DNA of 64,000 nucleotides from an uncultured Paracoccaceae bacterium (GTDB lineage: Bacteria; Pseudomonadota; Alphaproteobacteria; Rhodobacterales; Rhodobacteraceae), in NCBI GenBank assembly GCA_947489325.1, contig CANLDA010000002.1, forward strand, positions 393,125-457,124, written 5' to 3'. The translations under genes and the position numbers were made by a program. Shown here in pieces: positions 17,930-26,982 of this stretch (positions are counted from its first letter, which is position 1; the number at the start of each line of letters is the position of its first letter). The notes under the pieces were generated by a model. The model ran no database searches and was not told where the DNA came from. It saw nothing but the letters and a program-made list of their open reading frames with translations.

Positions 17930-18597
17930 CACGGGTGCATGACATGGGGGGACGTTTTGGCGATGGCCCGGTTGATCCGCAGGACAATGCCACATTTGCG
18001 CAGGATTGGCATGCACGTGCACTGGCTGTGACCTTGGCCTGTGGCGCCTTGGGACAGTGGAATATCGACGTCTCCCGGCATTCCCGCGAACGTCTAAGTC
18101 CCAAAGATTACACGCGGTTTTCATATTATGAAAAATGGATGTCCGCGCTTGCTGATTTGTTGGTGGAGCATGATATCCTAAGTGTGGAAGAGTTGCGCGA
18201 AGGACAGGCCGAAGGACCGTCTGCCTTGGCTGACAAGATGCTGAAGGCAGCACAGGTTGCAAATGTATTGTCCGCAGGTGGCCCTTCAGAGCGAGAAAGC
18301 ACGATCAAGCCGACGTTTCAGGTAGGCGAATACGTAAAGACCCGCAAACGTGCTGGTAATGAAAACGTTGAGGGTGGACATACACGCCTGCCGAACTACG
18401 CCACAGGTGCTGTGGGGCAGGTGGTGCTCTATCACGGCAGCCATGTCTTGCCTGACGCCAGCGCCCATGGGTTGGGTGAGGCGCCAGAGCCGCTTTATGC
18501 GGTGGCGTTTTCATCTCAATCCCTATGGGGAAAGACCGCAAACACGGCCGACGAGGTGATCCTTGATCTCTGGCAAAGTTATCTGGAGCCTGTCTGA
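17926..18597 (+). CDS. nthB: Nitrile hydratase beta subunit
   Basis: A 223-residue beta subunit with the family start [16 protein letters not shown] and a C-terminal SH3-like barrel ([12 protein letters not shown], then [16 protein letters not shown]). It forms the alpha-beta dimer and supplies Arg residues to the active site. It is coupled to both neighbours: a 4-base overlap with alpha and a one-base overlap (TGATG) with the accessory gene. Confidence 0.95.
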   Translation: MTRVHDMGGRFGDGPVDPQDNATFAQDWHARALAVTLACGALGQWNIDVSRHSRERLSPKDYTRFSYYEKWMSALADLLVEHDILSVEELREGQAEGPSALADKMLKAAQVANVLSAGGPSERESTIKPTFQVGEYVKTRKRAGNENVEGGHTRLPNYATGAVGQVVLYHGSHVLPDASAHGLGEAPEPLYAVAFSSQSLWGKTANTADEVILDLWQSYLEPV

Positions 18598-18917
18598 TGC
18601 GCCCGGAACCTGCATTTGAGACCCCTTGGCATGCGCAGGTGTTTGCACTGACGGTGCATCTGAACGAAACCGGAGTATTGAATTGGCCTGACTGGACCCA
18701 AGCTTTTGGTGCAACGCTGCACCGCCATGGTCTGAATAAATCCCTTAACGGAGGGGATGATTATTTTGTGGCTTGGCTGGAAACCTTGGAGGGGTTCTTA
18801 CAGTCACAAAACCTTGCGACAGCCGACACCATAGAAACTCTGCGCGATGCTTGGAAGGCAGCCTATTTGTGCACGCCCCACGGCAAACCGGTACACCTGA
18901 ACGAAGAGCGACCTTAA
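18597..18917 (+). CDS. Nitrile hydratase accessory protein (cobalt activator type)
   Basis: A 106-residue protein of the beta-like activator family (FETPWHAQVFALTVHLNETGVLNWPDW). Such proteins self-swap subunits to load cobalt into the alpha subunit. It completes an alpha-beta-activator operon. The stop codon lies inside the third REP-like repeat. Confidence 0.92.
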   Translation: MRPEPAFETPWHAQVFALTVHLNETGVLNWPDWTQAFGATLHRHGLNKSLNGGDDYFVAWLETLEGFLQSQNLATADTIETLRDAWKAAYLCTPHGKPVHLNEERP

Positions 18918-18931
18918 GGGAGCAATGAGTG
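18902..18931. repeat. REP-like repeat, copy 3 (single arm)
   Basis: CGAAGAGCGACCTTAAGGGA followed by GCAATGAGT is nearly the reverse complement of the left half of copy 1. It covers the last codons of the accessory gene. Confidence 0.65.
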
Positions 18932-18935
18932 GCTG

Positions 18936-19331
18936 TTATTCATCTACGTCGTCAATATCTGCCTGACCCGACAGCGCCCGCCGCACGAGACTCCAGCTCA
19001 GACCAATGCCCAAAACACAAGACAGCGCGAAAATACCCAGCCACGTGTTCAGTTGACGGTTGTTAAGCGACAAAATGCTCCAGTCGTACAAAACCCACAA
19101 AAGTGCGCTGACAACCGCAAGAATCAAAAACATTCCAAATCCGCCAATGGATCGCAATGTCGCGCGCAAATAGATAATATATCCGATCAACAGGATCAGT
19201 CCCATCAATACAGTGACAGGCAGCTCATCGACATAATTTGCCATGGACCAGCGGACATAGTTCCACTCGGTCGGATTAAATGTCAGTGCCAACAATAGAA
19301 AGGCAAAGATCCAACGCAGGAAAAAGCCCAT
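18936..19331 (-). CDS. Small four-helix membrane protein, DUF6524-like
   Basis: A 131-residue protein beginning [20 protein letters not shown] with about four membrane helices and an acidic tail (ADIDDVDE). It resembles the DUF6524 family of Rhodobacterales as I recall it. The ATG at 19331 is chosen because upstream codons are not membrane-like. No function is known. Confidence 0.75.
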   Translation of the reverse strand: MGFFLRWIFAFLLLALTFNPTEWNYVRWSMANYVDELPVTVLMGLILLIGYIIYLRATLRSIGGFGMFLILAVVSALLWVLYDWSILSLNNRQLNTWLGIFALSCVLGIGLSWSLVRRALSGQADIDDVDE

Positions 19332-19549
19332 TCCGTCCCCCAAATATGCTTTTCTTTCCTGAATGGCGCAAAAAGCAGGTTCATGTCCAGTGCAGCGATG
19401 CGTTTTCAGTGCAGATTGTGACTTCGTCGCCAAACTCGAATTTGCGAATTTCCAAGAAACCACCGCCTGCGGCGAATTTGCGGTTTCCTGCGCCGTCTCT
19501 TGTCGTTATACGGACGCGGGTTTGTGACTGCATAACTGAAGGACCGGAT

Positions 19550-20845
19550 ATGGCCAATGTCGTCGTCGTAGGCGCCCAGTGGGGCGATGAAGGAAAAGGC
19601 AAGATTGTGGATTGGCTCAGCGAACGCGCTGATGTCGTCGCGCGCTTTCAAGGTGGGCATAACGCCGGCCACACGCTTGTCATCGACGGCAAGGTCTACA
19701 AATTGCATGCGCTACCATCTGGTGTGGTGCGCGGTGGCAAGCTGTCGGTCATCGGTAACGGCGTGGTGTTGGATCCTTGGCATCTGATGAATGAAATCGA
19801 AACAGTAAGCGCACAAGGCGTCGAGATTTCACCAGAAACCCTGATAATTGCGGAAAACACTCCGTTGATCCTGCCGATCCACGGTGAATTGGACCGCGCT
19901 CGCGAAGAGGCTGCAAGCAAAGGCACCAAAATCGGCACCACTGGCCGCGGGATTGGTCCTTGTTATGAGGACAAAGTTGGCCGTCGCGCCATCCGCGTGG
20001 CTGATCTGGCTGATGATGCCACACTTGAGGCCCGCGTTGATCGCGCCCTTCAGCACCATGATCCGCTGCGCAGAGGTTTGGGGATCGAGGCTGTTGACCG
20101 CGACGCGTTGATTGCACAACTCAAGGAAATTGCTCCTAAGATCCTGCCGTTTGCAGCGCCTGTCTGGAAGGTGCTGAACGAAAAACGCAAGGCCGGAAAA
20201 CGTATCTTGTTTGAAGGTGCTCAAGGCGCATTGTTGGATATCGATTTTGGCACCTATCCGTTTGTGACTTCTTCAAATGTGATTGCAGGTCAGGCGGCGA
20301 CGGGTGTGGGCATTGGTCCGAACTCTATTGATTTTGTGCTTGGCATCGTTAAGGCCTATACGACTCGTGTAGGCGAAGGCCCTTTCCCGACAGAGCTTGA
20401 CGATGAAGACGGCAACCGTCTGGGCACACGTGGTCATGAATTTGGCACCACCACTGGACGTAAACGACGCTGTGGGTGGTTTGATGCGGCCTTGCTGCGC
20501 CAAACCTGTGCAACATCCGGTATCAATGGGATTTCCTTAACAAAATTGGATGTTCTGGACGGATTTGAAACCCTGAAAATCTGTGTTGCTTATGATCTGG
20601 ATGGCAAACGTCTTGATTATTTGCCAACTGCCGCAGACGAGCAGGCACGTTGCAAGCCGATCTATGAAGAAGTTCCAGGCTGGAGCGAGTCAACCGAAGG
20701 CGCGCGGAGCTGGGCTGACTTGCCGGCAAATGCGATCAAATATGTGCGCCGCGTCGAAGAATTGATTGGGTGCCCGGTTGCGATGCTTTCAACGTCGCCA
20801 GAGCGTGACGATACAATTCTCGTCACTGATCCTTTCGCGGATTAA
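19550..20845 (+). CDS. purA: Adenylosuccinate synthetase
   Basis: A 431-residue enzyme making adenylosuccinate from IMP, aspartate and GTP. The start is fixed by [18 protein letters not shown]. Also present are GGHNAGHT, the switch-like [13 protein letters not shown], and [14 protein letters not shown]. The upstream in-frame extension to 19280 overlaps the divergent DUF6524-like gene and is not family sequence. It is followed nine bases later by the DUF2842 gene. Confidence 0.98.
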   Translation: MANVVVVGAQWGDEGKGKIVDWLSERADVVARFQGGHNAGHTLVIDGKVYKLHALPSGVVRGGKLSVIGNGVVLDPWHLMNEIETVSAQGVEISPETLIIAENTPLILPIHGELDRAREEAASKGTKIGTTGRGIGPCYEDKVGRRAIRVADLADDATLEARVDRALQHHDPLRRGLGIEAVDRDALIAQLKEIAPKILPFAAPVWKVLNEKRKAGKRILFEGAQGALLDIDFGTYPFVTSSNVIAGQAATGVGIGPNSIDFVLGIVKAYTTRVGEGPFPTELDDEDGNRLGTRGHEFGTTTGRKRRCGWFDAALLRQTCATSGINGISLTKLDVLDGFETLKICVAYDLDGKRLDYLPTAADEQARCKPIYEEVPGWSESTEGARSWADLPANAIKYVRRVEELIGCPVAMLSTSPERDDTILVTDPFAD

Positions 20846-20854
20846 GGGGGATAA

Positions 20855-21085
20855 ATGGCACTGTCTTACAAAGCCCGCCGTCGTCTGGCGCTTTTGATTC
20901 TTGTGGTGGGTTTGCCGATTTATATCATTCTGGCAATTGCGCTGATTGCCCTGCTGGATCGTCCGTCGTTTCTTGTGGAGTTGCTGATCTATGTCGGACT
21001 GGGAATTGTTTGGATTGTGCCGTTTAAATCGGTGTTCAAAGGGATTGGTCAGGCCGATCCCGATGCACCAAACGACGAACAATAG
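20855..21085 (+). CDS. DUF2842 membrane protein
   Basis: A 76-residue protein with two helices (about 12-34 and 42-58) and the family end WIVPFKSVFKGIGQ. It is carried with purA and ends at a strong terminator. Function unknown. Confidence 0.9.
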   Translation: MALSYKARRRLALLILVVGLPIYIILAIALIALLDRPSFLVELLIYVGLGIVWIVPFKSVFKGIGQADPDAPNDEQ

Positions 21086-21087
21086 AC

Positions 21088-21114
21088 AAAACGCGCCTTT
21101 CAGGCGCGTTTTTT
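21088..21114 (+). terminator. Terminator of purA-DUF2842
   Basis: ACGCGCCT-TTC-AGGCGCGT forms an 8-pair stem followed by T6, with a matching A-run on the other side. Confidence 0.9.
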
Positions 21115-21136
21115 GTGTGCAGCAGGTTTTAGGGTC

Positions 21137-22444
21137 ATGGAGAACAAAAAACCGAAATCTGTGATTGTTCTTGGGGGATATGGTCTTATTGGATCCGCCT
21201 GTATTGCAGCGCTGAAACAGGCAGGATTTCAAGTGACTGGCCTTGGGAGATCACCCCGTGATGCCCAAAAATGTGACACTGATATAAACTGGATTATCAA
21301 AGACATTTCAAATACTTCTGTCGATGAATGGAAGCAGTGCTTTCAAGATTTTGACGTGATCATTAACGCCGCAGGAGCGCTTCAGGATGGCGCGCGGGAT
21401 CATTTGGAGAGCATCCACGAAACGTCCATTGGTCGGATGTGTGAGGCTTTGGCCGACAGTCGGGCACGGTTTGTCCAGATATCGGCAGCTGGAGTTCGTG
21501 CTGGGGCCAGCACCGAATTTTTCCGATCTAAAGCGCGTGGTGATGAAATTGTGCAGAACAGCGGTCTGGACCACGTAATTTTGCGCCCGGCACTTGTTCT
21601 AAGCCCTGTCGCCTATGGTGGCACAGCTTTGTTGCGTGCAGCTGCGGCAATGCCCATTGGCCTGATGTCTTTCCCAAATGCCCCCATGGCAACAGTCAGC
21701 GTTCATGACGTTGTCAATGCCGTGGTCATGGCAGCGCAGGGTGAAATTGCATCCGGTGTGGTGGCTGATCTGGCAGAACCTCATCCAGGCACCCTTGCCG
21801 ATGTGACACGGTCCTTACGAGCGTGGTTGGGATACACCCCATGGGCACGTGAAATCATCTTACCCTCATGGGTACTGCGCGTGGTAGGTCAGGGCGCAGA
21901 TGTATTGGGGCGTCTTGGTTGGCGGTCTCCTTTGCGCAGCACTGCGTTAAGGGTGTTAGAAGATGGGATCAGCGCCAATCCAGAAACTTGGGTTATGGCG
22001 GGGGGATCTGAGTGTTCTACATTGCAAGATACGCTTAAATCCATGCCCGCAACGCCCCAAGAGCGCCTGTTTGCGTGCCTGTACCCATTGATGCCAGTTG
22101 CCGTGGCTTGTTTGTCGATGTTCTGGCTGTTGTCCGGTTTGATCGGGGCTTGGCAATATGGCCCAGCCAGTGCGATTTTGACAGACCGTGGCATGGCACC
22201 ACTGGCCGCGATTTCGATGGTTTTGGGAGGGGCAATGTTGGATATCGCGCTGGGGGTTGCGATTTTATGGCGACCGTGGGCACGCCGCGCTTGTTTTGGC
22301 ATGATTGGTGTAACAGTGGCCTATTGGGGCGGGAGTATCCTGTGGGCACCCGAATTGTGGGTTGATCCATTGGGACCAATGGTCAAAACCTTGCCCATTG
22401 CGATTTTTTCATTGGTCACAGCCACTTTGTTGGAGGAAAGATAA
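21137..22444 (+). CDS. SDR-type NAD(P)-binding protein fused to a DoxX-like membrane domain
   Basis: 435 residues. The N-terminal half is an atypical SDR/NmrA-like Rossmann domain (VIVLGGYGLIGSACIAALKQ; INAAGALQDG). It is followed by about four membrane helices (from roughly residue 315) of DoxX-like type. Such fusions occur in proteobacteria; the reaction is unknown. The start chosen is the Met of MENKKPKSV; an upstream ATG would begin just beyond the terminator hairpin. The DUF2269 gene follows directly and probably shares its transcript. Confidence 0.82.
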   Translation: MENKKPKSVIVLGGYGLIGSACIAALKQAGFQVTGLGRSPRDAQKCDTDINWIIKDISNTSVDEWKQCFQDFDVIINAAGALQDGARDHLESIHETSIGRMCEALADSRARFVQISAAGVRAGASTEFFRSKARGDEIVQNSGLDHVILRPALVLSPVAYGGTALLRAAAAMPIGLMSFPNAPMATVSVHDVVNAVVMAAQGEIASGVVADLAEPHPGTLADVTRSLRAWLGYTPWAREIILPSWVLRVVGQGADVLGRLGWRSPLRSTALRVLEDGISANPETWVMAGGSECSTLQDTLKSMPATPQERLFACLYPLMPVAVACLSMFWLLSGLIGAWQYGPASAILTDRGMAPLAAISMVLGGAMLDIALGVAILWRPWARRACFGMIGVTVAYWGGSILWAPELWVDPLGPMVKTLPIAIFSLVTATLLEER

Positions 22445-22455
22445 TTTATCATCTG

Positions 22456-22908
22456 ATGCTTTTCGCCCATGTGATTGGTGCTTGTGTGTTGCTGGGCACT
22501 GGGGCTGGGATCGCGTTTTTTATGGTGTTGGCGCAACGCGGGAATGACCCAAACAAGATCGTTCCGGTGGCACAAATCGTTGTTATTGCTGATTTTGTCT
22601 TTACTGCGACGGCAGCCATTGCGCAGCCTATCACAGGGCTTTGGCTGTCTTGGTATCAGGGCTGGTCGATCAGCGACGGTTGGGTTTTATGGGCCATATG
22701 CCTCTATGTTGTGGTGGGGGTGTTTTGGGTGCCTGTGGTGTGGATACAGGCGCAATTGCGTGATCTTGCAATCAAGGCGCAAAAGACAGGAATGCCTCTT
22801 TCGGTGCGGTATCATCGTTTATATGCGATCTGGTTTGCCTGCGGATTCCCCGCCTTTGCAGCGGTTTTGGCAATCGTATGGTTGATGCTGACAAAACCGG
22901 TTCTTTAG
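22456..22908 (+). CDS. DUF2269 membrane protein
   Basis: A 150-residue, four-helix protein of the DUF2269 family (LFAHVIGACVLLGTGAGIAF). The true start may lie a few codons upstream at a rare ATT or CTG, since the family usually begins with a few residues before this helix and codons I-Y-H-L precede the ATG. Likely a membrane partner of the preceding SDR-DoxX protein. Confidence 0.8.
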   Translation: MLFAHVIGACVLLGTGAGIAFFMVLAQRGNDPNKIVPVAQIVVIADFVFTATAAIAQPITGLWLSWYQGWSISDGWVLWAICLYVVVGVFWVPVVWIQAQLRDLAIKAQKTGMPLSVRYHRLYAIWFACGFPAFAAVLAIVWLMLTKPVL

Positions 22909-22931
22909 GGGGCTGACTTCAAACAAAAAAA

Positions 22932-22975
22932 TCCCGCGAACAGCCGTCAATTTGACACGACGACTGTCCGCGGGA
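22932..22975. terminator. Bidirectional terminator
   Basis: A 17-base stem with 15 matched pairs (22932-22948 with 22959-22975), with an A-rich run on the left. It separates the converging DUF2269 gene and the long acidic-protein gene. Confidence 0.8.
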
Positions 22976-22986
22976 CAAAATCAACC

Positions 22987-25137
22987 TCAGCTCGCGCGGC
23001 GATCCTGTGGTTTGAAATTGATCAGATCAGAGGCGGTAAAGCGACCACCTGCGATTTTCTCGATCTTGTTTTGGCGCAACAACTGGCCAAAGCTGCGCAA
23101 CCCGTCTTCGCGGTTGAAATCATCGGGCGCAGTTTGGCGCGCCAGACGCATCAGCATGGGGCGCGAGAATTGATCGCGACCTTCGACATAGCTTAGGTAT
23201 GCGGCTGCGGCCTCAAGGATGTCGGGCAGTTTATCCGCGCCAACCGAATCTGCATATTCTGCAAAATCAGCGGCATCAGATGGTTCTGCGGCGACCGGGA
23301 TGGCAGCGGCGCTTGCTTGACGTGCAAGCTCCTCCCGGTCGGCCGCAGTGGACACACGGCGCGGGCGAACAGGTCCACGCTGTGCGTTGTCTGGTTGTGG
23401 GTGTGCCTCGGCAACTGGTTCTGCCTGTGTGTCTTTGGCGTCTGGCGCATCCACACGCTGCGAAGCCACAAGTTTCAGTGGGGCAGGGTGAGATTTTGCC
23501 TCTTTGGACACAGGTTGCGATGTCTTTTTGCCGCGCATCACGGTGGCAAGATCCTCGCGGTAAGGATTGGCGGCCTCTTCTTTTTCGCGTTCGGTTTGGC
23601 CCATACCTTTATCAGCACGGGTTGCGGCCACCGCGGCGCGCAAATGTGCAATAGCGTTGCGGCGACGGTTGCCTTCTGGTTCGTCCATATGATCGTTGGT
23701 TTCCTTAAGAATACGCGACAAATTGGCGCTTTCCTCGGGTGTGTTCTCGGTCAAATGGCGGGTGCGCTGAGAATCGTTTTCTGCTGGAAGATCAGCGTCT
23801 TCAGTTGTGTTATCATCAAAGATATTGCTGACGTCCTGATCTGTAGCCTCTTCTGTAACATCGCCTGAAAGCTCTGCTTCAACAGCGGCCAGTTCAGCCA
23901 GCAATTCTGCTTCTTGATCATCAGACAAAGAAGAAGGGACAGGCGCTTTTTGGGGTTCGGCGGCAATCTCTTCAACAGGTGCAGCTGCGTCTGTTTGCTC
24001 TGTATCCTCTTGGGTGTCGTCTGCATCCGCTTCCAAAAGGCCATCGGCAACGGCATTTTCGAAATCAGAGCGCTTCATGCGGATCACACGGGCACGCACC
24101 GGTGATACAGGAGTTGTTTCTTCTTGAGCCGCATCTTGGACGTCGGGCTGCGATACGTTCAATGTATCTGCATGTTCGTCCTCCAGAAAATCGTCCGCGT
24201 CTGGTTCTGCTTCTGCTTTGGATACAACCGCACGGATACGGCGAAGTTTTGCAGCGATACTGTCTTCTTCAACAGGGGCTTCTGATTCTGAAGTGGTCTC
24301 GGCAATCTCTTCGGCATCATCATAGTCTGCGAAATCATCCCAAGTGGTTTCTTCAGATTCTGACGCTTCTGGCTGCTCTTCGTGCAAAGCCTCTTGGATC
24401 GCTTGCACAGGTTCCGGCATGCTCTCTTGAAGGTCGTCATGTGCAACCTCTTGCATATCGTCTTCAAAAGGTGCGTCATCAGCAACAAGATCGACGATCG
24501 CGAATTCGGTGTCATCTTGGATAATGTCCTGTGACATTTCGGTTTCGATGTCCGCAATAACATCTTCTTCGCCTGTCACAATATCTGTGTCATCTTCATC
24601 TATTTGGACGGTCGTTACAGAAATCTCATCAGCAGCAACCGCAAGGGTTTCTGCCAAGGCCGCTGCGATAACGCGATCATCCAGATCATCCTCGGCAACA
24701 GTTTCTTGTGGGGCCGGGGCCTCTTCAACCACTGCTTCTTGAATGTCTTTTGCTGTATCCTCTTGCGGGGCTTCCTCCTGTTGGAGTTCGCTTTCCTCAA
24801 CAACAGGTACATCCGCGGTTGCAGTCTCCTGAGCCTCGATAGGCTCAGAGGTTTCTTTTGGCGCGGCTACAGGGTCATTTGCATCCGTGGCACGCAGCAC
24901 AATGGCACCTTGTTCGTGGTGCGCCATAACGCGGCGTTCAACCTCGTTCTGAGCAATACGCGCAAGCATTTCAGTATCAGGTACAGGAGGTTCCGCCCCG
25001 AAGTACCGATCATCCGCTGCAAGATCGCGAAAATATTCGGCAATGACCTTCATTGTACCGAAAGAATCGTCAAATCCTTCCAGAGTGCAAGAGAATGTCC
25101 CGTATGAGACTGTTAAAACTTTGTTATTCGTAACCAT
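22987..25137 (-). CDS. Long acidic conserved protein of unknown function
   Basis: 716 residues. The N-terminal 60 residues (VLTVSYGTFSCTLEGFDDSF; VIAEYFRDLAADDRYFGAEP) form a compact domain that I have seen in Rhodobacterales proteins. A long stretch (about residues 85-440) is acidic and low in complexity, probably disordered. The C-terminal 90 residues are folded (PDILEAAAAYLSYVEGRDQF; LRSFGQLLRQNKIEKI). The start is the ATG at 25137 with AAGGA ten bases upstream. Databases sometimes call such proteins chemotaxis or lipoprotein, with no basis seen here. Confidence 0.8.
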   Translation of the reverse strand: MVTNNKVLTVSYGTFSCTLEGFDDSFGTMKVIAEYFRDLAADDRYFGAEPPVPDTEMLARIAQNEVERRVMAHHEQGAIVLRATDANDPVAAPKETSEPIEAQETATADVPVVEESELQQEEAPQEDTAKDIQEAVVEEAPAPQETVAEDDLDDRVIAAALAETLAVAADEISVTTVQIDEDDTDIVTGEEDVIADIETEMSQDIIQDDTEFAIVDLVADDAPFEDDMQEVAHDDLQESMPEPVQAIQEALHEEQPEASESEETTWDDFADYDDAEEIAETTSESEAPVEEDSIAAKLRRIRAVVSKAEAEPDADDFLEDEHADTLNVSQPDVQDAAQEETTPVSPVRARVIRMKRSDFENAVADGLLEADADDTQEDTEQTDAAAPVEEIAAEPQKAPVPSSLSDDQEAELLAELAAVEAELSGDVTEEATDQDVSNIFDDNTTEDADLPAENDSQRTRHLTENTPEESANLSRILKETNDHMDEPEGNRRRNAIAHLRAAVAATRADKGMGQTEREKEEAANPYREDLATVMRGKKTSQPVSKEAKSHPAPLKLVASQRVDAPDAKDTQAEPVAEAHPQPDNAQRGPVRPRRVSTAADREELARQASAAAIPVAAEPSDAADFAEYADSVGADKLPDILEAAAAYLSYVEGRDQFSRPMLMRLARQTAPDDFNREDGLRSFGQLLRQNKIEKIAGGRFTASDLINFKPQDRRAS

Positions 25138-25277
25138 CGGATGTGCGTCCTTTGAAACTTTCAATAGACTGTATATCACCAAGCTAGAGACGAAAGCTGA
25201 TCGATTCTGTGCCTGTTAGCGTATCATTTTGAGGCTAGATTGTGTTTTGTTTCTTGAAATGTGGCAAAGAGGTTAAT

Positions 25278-25964
25278 TTGACGGAGATTGTTGTCAGTTC
25301 TGAACCAATCACGCTTGTCGGTGCTGGAAGGGCTTTTGAAAGCGACCTTGAGACCTGCTTAAAAGTTGCCCCTGGGTTGGTGGCTGCGGATGGTGGGGCC
25401 CTTGTTTGCTTGGCGCAAGGGCATATGCCTCAGGTCGTGATCGGGGATATGGATTCTTTAAGTGCGTCAGGCATGGCTGCGATACCTCAAGAGCGTATTC
25501 ATCACATTGCAGAACAAGATAGCACCGATTTTGATAAATCTTTGCGCCACATTTCGGCTCCTGTGATTGTTGGCGTTGGATTTACCGGCGCACGGCTGGA
25601 TCATCAATTGGCTTGCTTTAATGCATTGGTACGTCATGCTGATCGGCGCTGTGTTCTGTTGGGCGAAACCGACATTGCTTTTTTGGCCCCTCCCAACATT
25701 GCATTGCCGCTTACTGCAGGCACACGAGTGTCTTTGTTTCCTATGGGCCTTGTCGAAGGGGTCTCTGAAGGGTTGAAATGGCCAATTGGTGGTTTGGTCT
25801 TTACACCAGATGGGCAGATTGGCACATCCAACATAGCAACCGGCCCTCTTGAGATAGAGATGACCAGCCCCAAGATGATCGTGATTATGCCACGTGTGTG
25901 TTTGGAGATGGTGGTCAGGGCGCTTGAGACGCAGCCTGCGCAATGGCCTGCTCTGTCCAAATAA
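25278..25964 (+). CDS. thiN: Thiamine diphosphokinase
   Basis: 228 residues. Motifs of the family are VAADGGALVCLAQG, VVIGDMDSLS and EQDSTDFDKSL, with GFTGARLDHQL later. It transfers diphosphate from ATP to thiamine. The start is a TTG at 25278 with AAGAGG upstream; an ATG at 25242 is the alternative. The last 50 bases overlap the convergent DMT gene. Confidence 0.88.
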   Translation: MTEIVVSSEPITLVGAGRAFESDLETCLKVAPGLVAADGGALVCLAQGHMPQVVIGDMDSLSASGMAAIPQERIHHIAEQDSTDFDKSLRHISAPVIVGVGFTGARLDHQLACFNALVRHADRRCVLLGETDIAFLAPPNIALPLTAGTRVSLFPMGLVEGVSEGLKWPIGGLVFTPDGQIGTSNIATGPLEIEMTSPKMIVIMPRVCLEMVVRALETQPAQWPALSK

Positions 25965-26823
25965 CATAAAGTCCGGCGCCAATTGTGATGACAATACCGA
26001 TGGCTGCCAGTCCGTTTGGAAAATCAGAAAATATCCACCACCCGATTAAGGTGGCTATGGGGATTTCAAGATATTGCATCGGGGCAAGGGTTGCAGAAGG
26101 GGCAAAACGCAAAGACCACGTCATCATCAAATGGGCAACTGTCCCCAGTATTCCAATAGCGAGCAAAAGCCAGATATTGTGAGCGTTAGGCAAAGTTAGG
26201 CTAACTTCAATTGCATTCGTATATACGCCCAACATCAACACTGGAGCCAGTATGACAGTGGCCATTAACCCGCTAAGTGCCTGAAGGCTGATTGGGTCGC
26301 ATTCTTTGGCAATTTGGCGTGTGACCAACATAAACAGTGCAAAGACCAAGACAACGAGCAAAGGCAACAATGCAGGAAGGCCCACATCGGCAAAACTGGG
26401 CTGTACAACAAGCATTGTCCCCGCAAACCCAACAAGGCAAGCCGAGGTTCGCCGGGGACCAACATCTTCGTGCAAAATGAATTTGCCAAGCAATAAAATG
26501 ATGAAGGGCATCACAAAGACAATGGCGACCGCATCAGCCAACGGAAGGTACTTTAAAGCGGAGAACATCGAACTGATGCCGATGATATGAAGCAATGTAC
26601 GCAGAATGGTGAGGCGAAAAACACGTTTTGTCATGCGAAGATGTTTGCGTGAAAGCCAGACAATTGGCAGCAAGACCATGGCTTGAATAGCAAAGCGAAT
26701 GAAAACCAGAAACGCGACATGTAGCGATTGTCCCAACAGTTTGGCAACCGCATCCCCCAAAAGTGCGAGCACGCAAAATCCAAGCATCAATAAGATGCCA
26801 AGAAGAGGACGATCCAAAGGCAT
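25915..26823 (-). CDS. DMT-superfamily (EamA) transporter
   Basis: 302 residues, about ten helices in two EamA repeats (LLGILLMLGFCVLALLGDAV; PIATLIGWWIFSDFPNGLAA). A metabolite exporter of unknown substrate. It overlaps the convergent thiN gene tail, so antisense interference is possible. Confidence 0.85.
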   Translation of the reverse strand: MPLDRPLLGILLMLGFCVLALLGDAVAKLLGQSLHVAFLVFIRFAIQAMVLLPIVWLSRKHLRMTKRVFRLTILRTLLHIIGISSMFSALKYLPLADAVAIVFVMPFIILLLGKFILHEDVGPRRTSACLVGFAGTMLVVQPSFADVGLPALLPLLVVLVFALFMLVTRQIAKECDPISLQALSGLMATVILAPVLMLGVYTNAIEVSLTLPNAHNIWLLLAIGILGTVAHLMMTWSLRFAPSATLAPMQYLEIPIATLIGWWIFSDFPNGLAAIGIVITIGAGLYVIWTEQAIAQAASQAP

Positions 26824-26938
26824 AACGGTACGCTAGTGCGGATTCAGTGCTATGGCAACGCACGGCCAAATTGATGATGGAGGGGTGTTGTGAGTGCCGG
26901 GGCTTCTCTCCCTCGGTCTTTTGATCTTTTTCCCATGA

Positions 26939-26972
26939 AAACAGGCCGTTCCTGTGAGGGATCGGCCTGTTT
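26939..26972 (-). terminator. Terminator after acs
   Basis: AAACAGGCCG pairs with CGGCCTGTTT across a 14-base loop, followed on the minus strand by TTTTC. It ends the acs transcript before the DMT gene. Confidence 0.75.
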
Positions 26973-26982
26973 GGGTGTGGGC

